A stretch of DNA of 64,000 nt from Phaeodactylibacter xiamenensis (GTDB lineage Bacteria; Bacteroidota; Bacteroidia; Chitinophagales; Saprospiraceae), in assembly GCF_000759025.1 (NCBI RefSeq), contig NZ_JPOS01000018.1:372001-436000 (forward strand). The letters run 5' to 3'. The notes beneath the pieces are model-generated. The model had not been told where the DNA came from. It made no database searches and saw only the letters and a list, made by a program, of their open reading frames with translations. Positions 35,701-43,880 of the stretch are shown here, one piece after another. Made by a program: the position numbers and the translations under genes. Each line of letters starts with the position of its first letter. Position 1 is the first letter of the stretch.

Positions 35701-36963
35701 GACAAGGGCAAGAGCGTTGGCCATTTCACCGCACATCCACTTCAGCTCAGCTTGTTCCCATAGTGGAAAAACAGTGTGGAGTTCGTCTGCCATTTGCATA
35801 TCCAGCTCTGCCCCAATCCAGTAGGCGACCCAAAGCACAAACAGGAGTTCCATAGGGTGGGTGGAAGTGCGGGCGCACTGTTGCAGCCCTTCGATGGCTA
35901 TGTCTTCATCCTCCAGCAAGAAATGGAAAAAGACCCGCAGCGCATTGAAAATGCCCGGAAGGAAGCTGGATTCCACCTTATGGTTCATCTGTCGCAAGAC
36001 TTCCAGCCCTTTCATATTTTGATGGCGGCACTGCCAAACCAGGAACATGGCACCCCAGAAGTCATTGTGCAAGGCTTGCCGGGCTTTTGGCGATAGGTTT
36101 TTGAAGTGGTCGCCAGCACTTTCGGTATTGCCCTGAAGCAGGGCCTGCATCGCCTGTAAACCGTACCAGTGGTGGGTGCGGTCCAGAAAGGGCAGGGCTT
36201 CCGTCAGTTTTTCCCGGCTTATGCCCTGCATGGCCAGATTGGTAGCGTAGTGCATTTCGAAGTAGTCCTCCCGGCGGGGCGTTTCCTTCAGCAGAGCTTT
36301 GAGCAGTTTATTGAAATCCTGAGCGGTAGCCCCCTCCCAAAGGTGGGGGTGATGGAAGATGTAATGGCAGGCTTCACCGTGGAAAGGAGCGGGCAGCGCC
36401 AGGATGAAGTCGGGGTCAAGCGGCAAAAAATTCGATAAGGTAGCCTTTAAGGTTTGCTCTTTTTGCTGCTCGTCGAAGGTAAAGTTGCTGTTGAGCTGTT
36501 CGGCCAGGTGGCTGTAGTCGTAATAGCTCTTTTCGAAGAGCAGCAGGCGGAGTTTCTTGAACTGCCGTTGGAGCTCGGCTTCCTGCATGCGGAAGGAGTA
36601 GACCGGGCGGTCGAGGCGTTCTTCCCGCCGCAGCTGACTGATGATGCGGTTGAGGGTTTTCCCGGCATGGAGAAAGAAGTGCCGGGCGGCAACATCCCGC
36701 CATTCCCGTTTGGTGTAGGGGTCTTTGTACTCGTAGTCAATGTAGCCGTTTTCCTGCAGCCATCGCAATTGGTTGCGCACGAAGGTATGGGTCACCGTCC
36801 GTTGGGATTCGGGGCGGAACCCAGCCTTATCCAGGGCTTTTTCGATGCTGTAGTTAGCCAGGGGGTACCCGTAAATGCTCACCACGCCCAGTACCCAGTA
36901 GGTATCATGGGGGAGTTCGCTGATGACTCTTTTTCGCTCTTGATAAGAAAGTTCCTTCGCCAC
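32797..36963 (-). CDS. SNF2-family DEAD/DEAH-box helicase, 1388 aa
   Basis: This is a large SWI2/SNF2-type DNA translocase. The start is a GTG with a rare good Shine-Dalgarno (AAGGAG, 8 bp upstream). Residues 1-110 look like a winged-helix module. Residues ~110-900 are a long, mostly helical region without recognised motifs; no SWIM zinc finger CxCxnCxH was found. The ATPase is C-terminal: Walker A DDMGLGKT (near 960), DEAQ box (near 1054), PFILRRHKRDV, then the helicase C domain with DQASDRAHRMGQQRPVTVY (near 1330). It is likely a DNA-binding remodeler or repair protein. No defence-type partner genes are adjacent, so an anti-phage role is not supported. Confidence 0.92.
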   Translation of the reverse strand: MAKELSYQERKRVISELPHDTYWVLGVVSIYGYPLANYSIEKALDKAGFRPESQRTVTHTFVRNQLRWLQENGYIDYEYKDPYTKREWRDVAARHFFLHAGKTLNRIISQLRREERLDRPVYSFRMQEAELQRQFKKLRLLLFEKSYYDYSHLAEQLNSNFTFDEQQKEQTLKATLSNFLPLDPDFILALPAPFHGEACHYIFHHPHLWEGATAQDFNKLLKALLKETPRREDYFEMHYATNLAMQGISREKLTEALPFLDRTHHWYGLQAMQALLQGNTESAGDHFKNLSPKARQALHNDFWGAMFLVWQCRHQNMKGLEVLRQMNHKVESSFLPGIFNALRVFFHFLLEDEDIAIEGLQQCARTSTHPMELLFVLWVAYWIGAELDMQMADELHTVFPLWEQAELKWMCGEMANALALVFPDHPKRREWEVLARYYQDEMGFQYLIQLLPRQSAWERILNSLDALSNGASDNHYPPGSTRLVWFVDFEKRELQPKEQKRSKRNSWSAGRKVTINDLYEGKVDNLTEEDQRVLDAVTSAYDNRSNPMFYYGPDDLRLDFDHALYQLTNHPFVFLEGKNEIPVELVRSKPELLITEEGDQLRVNFRPVTKSGTYVTEKETPTRYRIYKLNDEERKVAKLIGRGALMPEEARPQMERITKQLQGRIQVQSPKTMLEEGLESVPGDPMPCLHLLPFGEGFKLEFYVKPLKEEAHYFKPGEGLSMRILSTKEGRVACERRLDKERALAAEVIEACPTLAEQPAQSYEWQIEDTRACLQILLELHPLREAGRIKMEFPKGEKVKLLGISNTDQLSVRIQEESNWFAVDGSLKLDEEEILQFQQLLDHVREDDSPFVELGEGTFIALTETFRERLRELDGLLQMRGQQYELNPLAGLRIDELAGELAELEADQSWAKSMQRIQQAQRIRPRVPNTFQADLRAYQKEGFRWMMRLAEWGVGGCLADDMGLGKTVQALAMLSARKEEGPGLVIAPASVTRNWVRETARFAPDLTPKLLGNSKEVDLIDEVGPGDLLIISYGLLPFVEEALTRKSFGSLVLDEAQAIKNAATKRSKIAMELRADFRLATTGTPIENHLGELWNLFRFLNPGLLGSQKRFNEKFTNPISRGDEPRREQLRRLIQPFILRRHKRDVLTELPAKTEIILSVSLTESEHSFYEAIRRSALEVVEAADGASKRFAILAQLTKLRQAACHPRLVMPDSRVPSSKLDLVGETILELLDSGHKALVFSQFVKHLRIVEQWVKAQGIPYQYLDGQTPGKKREEAVQAFQNGEGQLFLISLKAGGTGLNLTEADYVLHLDPWWNPAVEDQASDRAHRMGQQRPVTVYRFVSEDTIEEKIVQLHQNKRELADQLLSGTDVSAKLSVDDMLSLLKGEA

Positions 36964-37032
36964 GTGAATTGCTCCTTTTCCAAATTTTGCGCAAAGGTAA
37001 GGAGGTTGCGGCAGAAACCAGACAAATAAGAA

Positions 37033-37761
37033 TTATTCCTTTGGGCTCATTTTGGGGCGTGGCCCGTTGAGCGGTTGCCCACCCCAGGGTCGGATGAAGG
37101 TCGCTTCAAACCGGGCTGCCCCTGTTTTTTCGCCACTGAGCTTGACTTGCTCACCCGGCTCCAGTTGTATGCGGGGTGGCCAATCTGCGTTGGCGTAGTC
37201 AATCGTCCAGGCTTGTCCGTCGAAGTCTTCCACTTGCAGAGCCTCTGGTGTAACGCTGACGATGGTGCCGCCCAGGTAGCCTTCTTCGGGCCGGTTCCAA
37301 AGCTGCTCCTTTTTTTCCTGTACGCTTTGATAGAGGTCGACCCGAATAGCAAATGCCTGCTCAAGCTGCTGTGCGCCACCGCTGATGAAAAAAGCGGTGC
37401 CCAGTAGTATGCTAAAGGCTGTGCTGTAGCCGGCCAGCCGGGCCAGGGTGAATTTGTAGCCCCGTTCGGAGTAGCGCAGGGTGTACATAGACAGCATCAG
37501 GGCCAGGGCCAGGAAGGATATCCATATCAAAGGCAACAGACTGAGTAGCCCTTCGAGCAAGGAATGCCCAAAGTGCTGCAGCAAGCGGAAGTCTACCTGT
37601 TGTATAGTGAACAGGATGACCGAAAATGCCAGTGCGCCAATGAGAACGGTGAGCCCAAACCCCGTCCATACCGCCCACTTGAGTGCAGTGTACTGCCATT
37701 GGGGGCGCGGCTCTATGTGCCGGGATTTGATCTGTTTCACAAGTTTATGAGCAGTATTCAT
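37033..37761 (-). CDS. Three-helix membrane protein translationally coupled to an ECF sigma factor
   Basis: This 242-residue protein has three hydrophobic helices (about 28-52, 69-91 and 108-126). An N-terminal cytoplasmic stretch (about 1-25, rich in Lys/Arg/His) precedes them. The C-terminal soluble domain (130-242) has strands that could form an OB-like or small beta fold (GGTIVSVTPEALQVEDFDG). Its ATG overlaps the stop codon of the sigma gene by 4 bp, so translation is coupled. No zinc-finger anti-sigma motif is present. By position it is a candidate non-canonical anti-sigma or sensor; that is inference, as I know no matching family. Confidence 0.72.
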   Translation of the reverse strand: MNTAHKLVKQIKSRHIEPRPQWQYTALKWAVWTGFGLTVLIGALAFSVILFTIQQVDFRLLQHFGHSLLEGLLSLLPLIWISFLALALMLSMYTLRYSERGYKFTLARLAGYSTAFSILLGTAFFISGGAQQLEQAFAIRVDLYQSVQEKKEQLWNRPEEGYLGGTIVSVTPEALQVEDFDGQAWTIDYANADWPPRIQLEPGEQVKLSGEKTGAARFEATFIRPWGGQPLNGPRPKMSPKE

Positions 37762-38363
37762 GGCCTTATTTTTTTCTGGTTAGTTGCGGGAGTGGCACGT
37801 GCCGTTTTTTCGAGTGCTTTCCGGGCCCGGTTGAGGCGGGTGGCTACGGTGCCTTCCGGAATTTGCAAAACATCGGAGATGGCTTCGTAGTCGAGTTCTT
37901 CAAAGTAACGCAGGAGAATGACTTCCCGGTACTTTTGGGGGAGTTGGCTGACCCAGTGATGGAGCTGTTCGGCTGGGATATTCTTTTCTTCTGTTTCCAC
38001 CTCGCTGAGAAGGGAGTGCAGCAAGAGGGGCTCTGCGTCTGCCCAGTCTACCGTCCTGTTTTTGCCAAATGAAGTTTGCCTGCGCAGGGCAGAGATAGCT
38101 TCGTTATGTACAATTCGGTAGAGCCAGCTGCTTAGCTTCATGCCAGGGTCGTACCCTCTCAGGTTGCGCCAGATTTTTATGAATGCATCCTGCAGGATGT
38201 CCTCTGCACCATCCTGGCCTGCTCCGGTAATGCGGCGTACGTACCGCAGTAAAGCCGGCTCATAGCGCTCGTACAGACAGGAAAAGTAGTCGACTTCCCG
38301 GAGGGCGCGGTCGACTACTTCCTGGTCGGTGAGTTCGTTGCATTTTTTGCTGGCGATTAGCAT
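37758..38363 (-). CDS. RNA polymerase ECF-type sigma factor
   Basis: This 201-residue group-4 sigma factor has region 2 at about 25-100 (YERYEPALLRYVRRITG, DAFIKIWRNLRGYDPGMKLSSWLYRIVHNEAI) and region 4 at about 130-190 (QLPQKYREVILLRYFEELDYEAISDVL). The linker of ~40 residues is acidic. It lies downstream of the DUF2202 gene, past a terminator, and overlaps the next gene by 4 bp, which points to a coupled membrane regulator. Confidence 0.93.
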   Translation of the reverse strand: MLIASKKCNELTDQEVVDRALREVDYFSCLYERYEPALLRYVRRITGAGQDGAEDILQDAFIKIWRNLRGYDPGMKLSSWLYRIVHNEAISALRRQTSFGKNRTVDWADAEPLLLHSLLSEVETEEKNIPAEQLHHWVSQLPQKYREVILLRYFEELDYEAISDVLQIPEGTVATRLNRARKALEKTARATPATNQKKIRP

Positions 38364-38397
38364 GGAGCCTGATTAGTAACAAAGTGGAAAATTAAGC

Positions 38398-38436
38398 CAA
38401 CCTCCCGGCTTTCCCAAACGGAAGGCGGGGAGGTTG
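38398..38436 (-). terminator. Hairpin terminating the DUF2202 transcript
   Basis: Read on the minus strand, CAACCTCCC pairs with GGGAGGTTG (38436-38428 with 38406-38398) and is followed by GCTTAATTTT. It separates the DUF2202 gene from the sigma gene. Confidence 0.65.
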
Positions 38437-38456
38437 ATGTTATAATTTATGGTTTT

Positions 38457-39350
38457 TTAGTGGCCGCCTTTGCCATTACCGTTACCGCCGCCGTTATTGC
38501 CATTGCCCTGCTGCCCGCCCGTGCCATCACAGGTGCCGCTGCCGTTGCCCTGACCATTGCCATTGCCGCCCTGTTGTTGCCCGGTACCATCACAGGTGCC
38601 GCTGCCATTACCGGTTTGAATGCCGCAGATTGCACTCAGGTCGCTGCCGCGCTCGGTCTCGCTGCTGGTGATTTCTTCAAACAATTCGGCGCTGATGTAC
38701 TGAGGGGCATAGGTGGCACCGATATTGGTGAGGTTCTTCATAAAGCCACGCAGGTGGTTGCGGGAGCCCCGGTTGAGCTCGTTGAATACGGCGATGAGGT
38801 CTTCGTTGTCCGCTGCTGCAATTTCCATATTCAGGTCATTGATATCGAGGTCTTCGATGGTTGCACCTACGATAAAAGCGGCTTCCAGGCTTTCGCTGCC
38901 CGTCTCTGTGAGCGTGGTATAAAGCGCCTGCAGGTTCTCATTTTGGAACACGCCGGCGGGGTTGCTGCCGACCGGGTCTTGCAGTTCGTATTTTTCGATC
39001 AGGCAGAGCACGGAAGCCATATGCCGCTGCTCGGACTGCGCGATATTGGAGAAGATGCGGGTTTTCCACCGGTTGTAGAGGTACAGGTAGACGTCTTGCG
39101 CGAGCTTTTCCTCCTCCCGCATAAAAGTCAGGGCCTGCGCTTCAGCTTCAGATAACTCCTCTACCGGGAATTGGTCCTTCAGGCAGGTACATTGGTCCGC
39201 AGTTACGTCAGTGGCTGCATCCCGGGTTTCAATAACCGTGAGGTCTTCGGGGGAGGTGCCGGTGACATCGGACTCACACTGGGTGAAGAAGAAGGCCGCA
39301 CTGATCAAAAGGGTGGATAACATCATGGATTTCAAAATTTGCTTTTTCAT
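38457..39350 (-). CDS. DUF2202 (ferritin-like) lipoprotein with Gly/Asn-rich tail
   Basis: This is a 297-residue exported lipoprotein. The open frame extends upstream, but MKKQILKSMMLSTLLISAAF at 39350 gives a lipoprotein signal peptide with Cys in FTQC. The DUF2202 domain (about 60-220) is a helical bundle with ferritin-like Glu/His pairs: FMREEEKLAQDVYLYLYNRW and SEQRHMASVLCLIEKY, with a further acidic helix. The C-terminal ~60 residues are a low-complexity Gly/Asn/Gln tail with two GNGSGTCDGTG repeats, each carrying a cysteine. Relatives are copper- or metal-stress-linked in some annotations, but no function is firmly established. The ECF sigma factor downstream may or may not be related. 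Confidence 0.88.
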   Translation of the reverse strand: MKKQILKSMMLSTLLISAAFFFTQCESDVTGTSPEDLTVIETRDAATDVTADQCTCLKDQFPVEELSEAEAQALTFMREEEKLAQDVYLYLYNRWKTRIFSNIAQSEQRHMASVLCLIEKYELQDPVGSNPAGVFQNENLQALYTTLTETGSESLEAAFIVGATIEDLDINDLNMEIAAADNEDLIAVFNELNRGSRNHLRGFMKNLTNIGATYAPQYISAELFEEITSSETERGSDLSAICGIQTGNGSGTCDGTGQQQGGNGNGQGNGSGTCDGTGGQQGNGNNGGGNGNGKGGH

Positions 39351-39526
39351 GGCTGAATGTTTTTTGTGGTGATTGTTGTTTGAGGCTGTTGTGGGTACTA
39401 CGCGGCCTTTTGGGTTTTCTTTCACTTTTGGGCAAAAAAAATTATTCGCCACTTACAAATCGTAGACTTAATGAAAAATTAATGCTGAAAGTGAGTAGGA
39501 TTACGTAATCCTTGCCCGAAGCGTAT

Positions 39527-39534
39527 TAGTTTTG
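39527..39534 (+). promoter_or_regulatory. TAnnTTTG box immediately before the SerB-SerA gene
   Basis: TAGTTTTG ends 5 bp before the ATG at 39540. If used, it would give an almost leaderless mRNA, so it may be fortuitous. Confidence 0.3.
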
Positions 39535-39539
39535 CCCGC

Positions 39540-41432
39540 ATGATTAAGCCGATTAACCTCATTATCGACTTTGACAGCACTTTTACACGGGTAGAAGCGC
39601 TGGACGTGCTGGCTGAGATCGTCCTGGAGGGCGACCCCAGGCAAAGCTTTGTGCTGGACAAAATTCAGGACATCACCAATAAGGGCATGGATGGCTCGCT
39701 TGATTTTCGGGCTTCTCTGGAGCAGCGGCTGGATTTGCTACAGGCTGACCGGCGTGACATTGAGGAGCTGGCCGAACGCCTTAAAGGGCAGATTTCCCGT
39801 TCCTTTCTGCGCAATCAGGAGTACTTTAAATCACTGCGGGAGTCCATCTTCATTGTTTCCAATGGGTTTACGGACTTTATCAAGCCTGTGGTGGCCCACT
39901 ACGGGCTTAATCCGGACCGCGTTATTGCCAACGAATTTATTTATGATGAGGCCGGCCGAATCATTGATTTTAACAAAGACAACCCCCTGTCCAGAAATGG
40001 TGGTAAATCAGAAGTGATTAAGCAGTTGGACCTCAAAGGCGATGTATACGTCATTGGTGACGGAGCCAACGATCTGGAAATCCGCAAGGCCGGATATGCC
40101 AATAAATTTTACTTGTTTACAGAAAATGTAGAGCGCGAGAAGGTCATGGCAGAAGCCGACCACATTGCGCCCAATTTAGATGAAATCTTATACGAACTGA
40201 AGATGAGCAGATCTCTATCCTATCCGAAAAACCGGATCAAAGTGCTCCTGTTGGAGGGCGTGCATCCGCAAGCTGTAGAGCTATTCGAAAAAGAAGGCTA
40301 CCAGGTGGAGTACATGACTTCCTCGCTTTCTGAGGACGAACTGTGCGAGAAAATCACGGATGTCAATGTCATTGGTATTCGTTCGAAGACTCATATTACA
40401 GAAAAGGTGATCAAAAGTGCCAAGCGCCTGATCAATGTAGCAGCCTTTTGCATCGGTACCAATCAAATCGACCTGGATGCCTGTACCCGGCATGGCGTGG
40501 CCGTCTTCAACGCACCCTACAGCAATACGCGCTCGGTGGTGGAACTGGCGATCGCTGAGATCATTATGCTGGTGCGCAACCTGCCGGATAAAGCGCGTGC
40601 TATGCACAATGGGAAGTGGGAAAAATCTGCTGCCGGTGCTCAGGAAGTCCGTAGCAAAAAGCTGGGCATCGTGGGTTATGGCAACATCGGTGCGCAACTC
40701 TCCGTAGTCGCGGAGGCTATGGGCATGGACGTTTATTACTATGACCTGGAAGAAAAGCTGGCCCTGGGTAATGCTACCAAGTGCGACAGCATGGAAGAAC
40801 TGCTTGGGCTGGTGGACGTAGTGACTCTTCACGTGGATGGCCGCCCGGAAAACAATAACATCTTCGGTGCGAAGCAATTTGATATGATGAAGGACGGTGC
40901 GATCTTCATCAACCTGGCCCGTGGCAAGGTCGTGGACGTGAAAGCGCTTCGGGAGAATATCCTTTCCGGAAAGCTCAAGGGTTGTGCCGTGGATGTTTTT
41001 CCCCGCGAGCCCAAGAGCAACGATGAGCCTTTCGAATCCGAGTTGATGGGGCTGCCGAATACCATCCTTACGCCTCACATTGGCGGTTCTACGGCAGAGG
41101 CACAGGAAAATATTGGCAGTTTTGTGCCCAATAAGGTCATACAGTACATCAATACCGGCAGCACCGCAGGCAGCGTCAACTTCCCGAACCTGCAGCTGCA
41201 GCCCGTGCACCACGCACATCGCCTGCTGCACATCCACCACAACGTGCCCAAGGTACTGGCGCATATCGATCAGATTCTGGCTAAGCATAACATCAATATC
41301 CTCAGCCAATACCTCAAGACCAACGAGCAGATTGGCTATGTGATTACGGATGTGGACCGGGCCTACGATGATGACCTGCTGGAAGAACTCAAGCAGATTG
41401 AGCCGACAATCTGGTTCCGGGTGCTGTATTAG
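39540..41432 (+). CDS. serA: Fused phosphoserine phosphatase-like HAD domain and 3-phosphoglycerate dehydrogenase
   Basis: This is a 630-residue two-enzyme chain. Residues 1-225 are a SerB-like HAD phosphatase with every catalytic element: D10 and D12 in DFDST (nucleophile and acid/base), Glu19, VSNGF (motif II), GGKSEV lysine (motif III) and GDGANDLEI (near 172, motif IV). Residues ~235-550 are 3-phosphoglycerate dehydrogenase, with the Rossmann motif GIVGYGNIG near 378, ARGKVVDV, and catalytic His in TPHIGGST. Residues 555-630 are the ACT domain that binds serine in feedback control, ending FRVLY like E. coli SerA. It would join steps 1 and 3 of serine synthesis; SerC is not in this window. 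The stop codon lies in the terminal repeat of a MITE-like element. Confidence 0.9.
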   Translation: MIKPINLIIDFDSTFTRVEALDVLAEIVLEGDPRQSFVLDKIQDITNKGMDGSLDFRASLEQRLDLLQADRRDIEELAERLKGQISRSFLRNQEYFKSLRESIFIVSNGFTDFIKPVVAHYGLNPDRVIANEFIYDEAGRIIDFNKDNPLSRNGGKSEVIKQLDLKGDVYVIGDGANDLEIRKAGYANKFYLFTENVEREKVMAEADHIAPNLDEILYELKMSRSLSYPKNRIKVLLLEGVHPQAVELFEKEGYQVEYMTSSLSEDELCEKITDVNVIGIRSKTHITEKVIKSAKRLINVAAFCIGTNQIDLDACTRHGVAVFNAPYSNTRSVVELAIAEIIMLVRNLPDKARAMHNGKWEKSAAGAQEVRSKKLGIVGYGNIGAQLSVVAEAMGMDVYYYDLEEKLALGNATKCDSMEELLGLVDVVTLHVDGRPENNNIFGAKQFDMMKDGAIFINLARGKVVDVKALRENILSGKLKGCAVDVFPREPKSNDEPFESELMGLPNTILTPHIGGSTAEAQENIGSFVPNKVIQYINTGSTAGSVNFPNLQLQPVHHAHRLLHIHHNVPKVLAHIDQILAKHNINILSQYLKTNEQIGYVITDVDRAYDDDLLEELKQIEPTIWFRVLY

Positions 41433-41599
41433 TGCTCTGTCAAGTATCAAATAACGGGTATAATCTGTGGCATCTTTTTGCCCATTTCTGCGTCACGTCC
41501 TCACCTTGGTAGCTTAGGCTAACAGGCTCCGGGCGCTTCTTGAACTGGACAAAAACCTGCTGAAACCTTAATCCATTTTTCATACTTGGCAGAGCACTA
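41430..41599. mobile_element. MITE-like element with 18-bp terminal inverted repeats
   Basis: TAGTGCTCTGTCAAGTAT (41430-41447) is the inverse of ATACTTGGCAGAGCACTA (41582-41599), with one mismatch; a further ATC(AAA)/TTT stretch extends the match. The element is 170 bp with no plausible transposase. TA at each tip could be a target duplication (IS630/Tc1-like or IS5-group style), but that is unproved. The minus-strand open frame inside (41440-41646) has no family signature. Confidence 0.75.
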
Positions 41600-41693
41600 G
41601 GCATTTGTCGAAATTCCATCCTGAATAATCGGGAAATTGCCAGCAAAACTATCGAAGACCGTATCTTGAGTTGGAAATCAGAACACCCAATTC

Positions 41694-43172
41694 ATGATAC
41701 GGTCTTTACTGTTACAAAGCTGGCAGGCACAGGTGCGCTCGCCCTTCTGGGAACGTGGCCTTGTAGTCAATATCCTACTGGGGCTCCTGGCGCTCTATCT
41801 GCTGGCCAACTTCCTCTTCGCAGGGTACTTCCTGGATGTCATCCTTCAAAACTCCGTTCCCGACGAGCACCCTATCGCTGCGCTGAGCGGTATTTTCTTC
41901 TTTACCTGGATCGCCGGGCTGCTCTTTCGTTTCCTGATGCAGAGTTTTCCGGTGATTGATATACAGCCCTATTTACTGTTGCCGGTCAGGCGCAGTAAGC
42001 TCTTTCATTACCTGCTGTTCCGCTCGGTGTTCAATGTCATCAACCTCTTTCCGCTGGTCTTCATTTTGCCCTTTACCTTCAAGGTCGTGTCTACGGAATA
42101 CGGGGCAGTGGCGCAGTTGGCGTGGATTGTGAGTGTGATGTGCCTGGCGCTGTTCAATAACTTCGTGGGCTTTTACCTCAAGCGTCAGTTCAATATGAGC
42201 CCATTTGCCATACTGGGCGCTTTCTTGGTGCTGTGTGGCATTGCTTATGCGGACACGCAGGAATGGCTGACGCTGTCAGATGCTTTCGCGAATACTTTTA
42301 TGGCGATACTTACCAATCCGGTGCTGTCGCTCATCCCGGTTGCTCTGGTGGTGCTGGCTTATCAACTGCCGTTCCGGACCTTGCGCTCCAATGCCTACCT
42401 GGATACAGTGGAAGGCCGGAAAGGCCGGGTGGAAAGCACGCAGGGCATTGCGGCCCTGCGCCGGCTGGGCATGGCCGGGCAGTTTGTACAAATGGAGCTG
42501 CTGCAAATCGCCCGCAACAAACGGCCGAAAACGATGCTGCTGATGGCGGTGCTCATTCTGTTCTATCCTTTCTTTTCTCTGGAATACCTGGAAAACGGGG
42601 AGTCCTTCAGTATGGTGTTTCTGTTCACCCTCATGGCTACTACTTTTCCTATGGCCACATACGGGCAATTCCTCATCGCCTGGGAGAGCAGCTTCTTCAA
42701 TATGCTGATGGCCCGCCGCGTACCACTGATGGAATACATGAAGGGGAAGTACTACCTTTTTACCCTCTTCAATGTAGCTGCATTTTGTGTGTGCCTGCTG
42801 TACGGACTGGCAGATATCCGCATGATTCCGATTGTGGTGGTTTCCTTCCTGGTCAATATGGGGATTACTGCTTATATTATTCTTTTCCTGAGTACCTACA
42901 ACAGCCGACCGGTGAATCCGGAAAAGAGCGCGTTTATGAACTGGGAAGGCGTAGGGGCATCACAGTTTTTGCTGGTGCTGCCAGCGTTTTTCCTGCCGGT
43001 GGTCATTCATTTGCTGTTGCAGTGGATACTGGGCTGGCAATGGGGCCTGGCAGTGCTGGGTATGATTGGCATAGTGGGTATATTGCTCCACCGCCCCATC
43101 ATGCAAGCCGTTGTCCGGCAACTGAGCCGGCGCAAATATGATTTGATTGACGCTTACAAACAAGAAGTATAA
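41694..43172 (+). CDS. DUF5687-family ABC exporter permease
   Basis: This 492-residue inner-membrane protein has about 12 hydrophobic helices and almost no signal peptide. It belongs to the DUF5687 type found in Bacteroidota, recognised by the N-terminal RSPFWERGLVVNILLGLLALY and by its pairing with an ABC ATPase gene. A cytoplasmic loop (about 230-280) is basic (QIARNKRPKTM). The ATPase gene starts directly after the stop codon (0-bp gap), so the two form an exporter of unknown substrate. Confidence 0.85.
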   Translation: MIRSLLLQSWQAQVRSPFWERGLVVNILLGLLALYLLANFLFAGYFLDVILQNSVPDEHPIAALSGIFFFTWIAGLLFRFLMQSFPVIDIQPYLLLPVRRSKLFHYLLFRSVFNVINLFPLVFILPFTFKVVSTEYGAVAQLAWIVSVMCLALFNNFVGFYLKRQFNMSPFAILGAFLVLCGIAYADTQEWLTLSDAFANTFMAILTNPVLSLIPVALVVLAYQLPFRTLRSNAYLDTVEGRKGRVESTQGIAALRRLGMAGQFVQMELLQIARNKRPKTMLLMAVLILFYPFFSLEYLENGESFSMVFLFTLMATTFPMATYGQFLIAWESSFFNMLMARRVPLMEYMKGKYYLFTLFNVAAFCVCLLYGLADIRMIPIVVVSFLVNMGITAYIILFLSTYNSRPVNPEKSAFMNWEGVGASQFLLVLPAFFLPVVIHLLLQWILGWQWGLAVLGMIGIVGILLHRPIMQAVVRQLSRRKYDLIDAYKQEV

Positions 43173-43880
43173 ATGATACATCTGGAACAACTCAGCAAAA
43201 AATACGGTGACAAAGTCGCCCTGGATATTGAACAACTGGATATCTCCGCCGGCGAGCGCTTCGGATTGGTGGGCAACAACGGTGCAGGTAAAACCACCCT
43301 GTTTAGCCTCCTCCTCGACCTCATCCGCCCGACTACGGGCACCGTCTGGTCCAAGGAGACGGCCGTGAGCAACTCCGATGCCTGGAAGGACTACACTGGC
43401 GCTTTTATTGACGAAAGCTTCCTGATTGGCTATCAGACGCCGGAGGAGTATTTCAACTTCGTGGGGCAGCTGTACGGCATGAACCCTTCGGATGTGAAGC
43501 TCTTCCTGGAGCGTTTCACGGAGTTTTTCAATGGGGAGATACTGGACAGCGGCAAGTACATCCGCAATATGTCCAAGGGCAACAAAAAGAAAATCGGTAT
43601 CGCGGCGGCCCTCCTGGGCAGCCCCGAGCTCGTTATTCTCGACGAGCCCTTCGCCAACCTCGACCCCAGCTCCCAAATCCGGTTGAAAAACCTCATCCGC
43701 GAGTTGCCGCCGGAGCTAACGGTACTAATTTCCAGCCACGATCTGGCGCACGTCACGGAGGTCTGTCAGCGCATTGTACTGCTGGAAGATGGCAAAGTCA
43801 TCCGCGATATCAAGGATGCGCCTGAACGGACGCTGGAGGAGCTGGAGGCGTACTTTGCAGGAGAGGAGCCGGTAGGCTAA
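43173..43880 (+). CDS. ABC transporter ATP-binding protein
   Basis: This is a 235-residue nucleotide-binding subunit. Walker A is GNNGAGKTTL (about 32-41). The signature is degenerate, MSKGNKKKIGIAAALL in place of LSGGQ. Walker B is LVILDEPFANLDP, and the switch His is in LISSHDLAHV. The degenerate signature is seen in some exporter subfamilies, and may lower or redirect activity. It is encoded immediately after the DUF5687 permease, its obvious partner. Substrate unknown. Confidence 0.93.
   Translation: MIHLEQLSKKYGDKVALDIEQLDISAGERFGLVGNNGAGKTTLFSLLLDLIRPTTGTVWSKETAVSNSDAWKDYTGAFIDESFLIGYQTPEEYFNFVGQLYGMNPSDVKLFLERFTEFFNGEILDSGKYIRNMSKGNKKKIGIAAALLGSPELVILDEPFANLDPSSQIRLKNLIRELPPELTVLISSHDLAHVTEVCQRIVLLEDGKVIRDIKDAPERTLEELEAYFAGEEPVG

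Noticed and set aside
32797-36963. SNF2 helicase as part of an anti-phage defence island
   Set aside because: No partner nuclease, methylase, phospholipase-D or other defence gene is adjacent; neighbours are thrS, a mini cargo gene and a sigma operon.
40281-41450. 389-aa frame opposite the SerB-SerA gene
   Set aside because: It is the shadow of a gene with complete catalytic motifs; the reversed translation shows no family signal.
41440-41646. 68-aa minus-strand frame inside the MITE-like element
   Set aside because: No transposase motif; it lies across the inverted repeats and is likely a by-product of the element.
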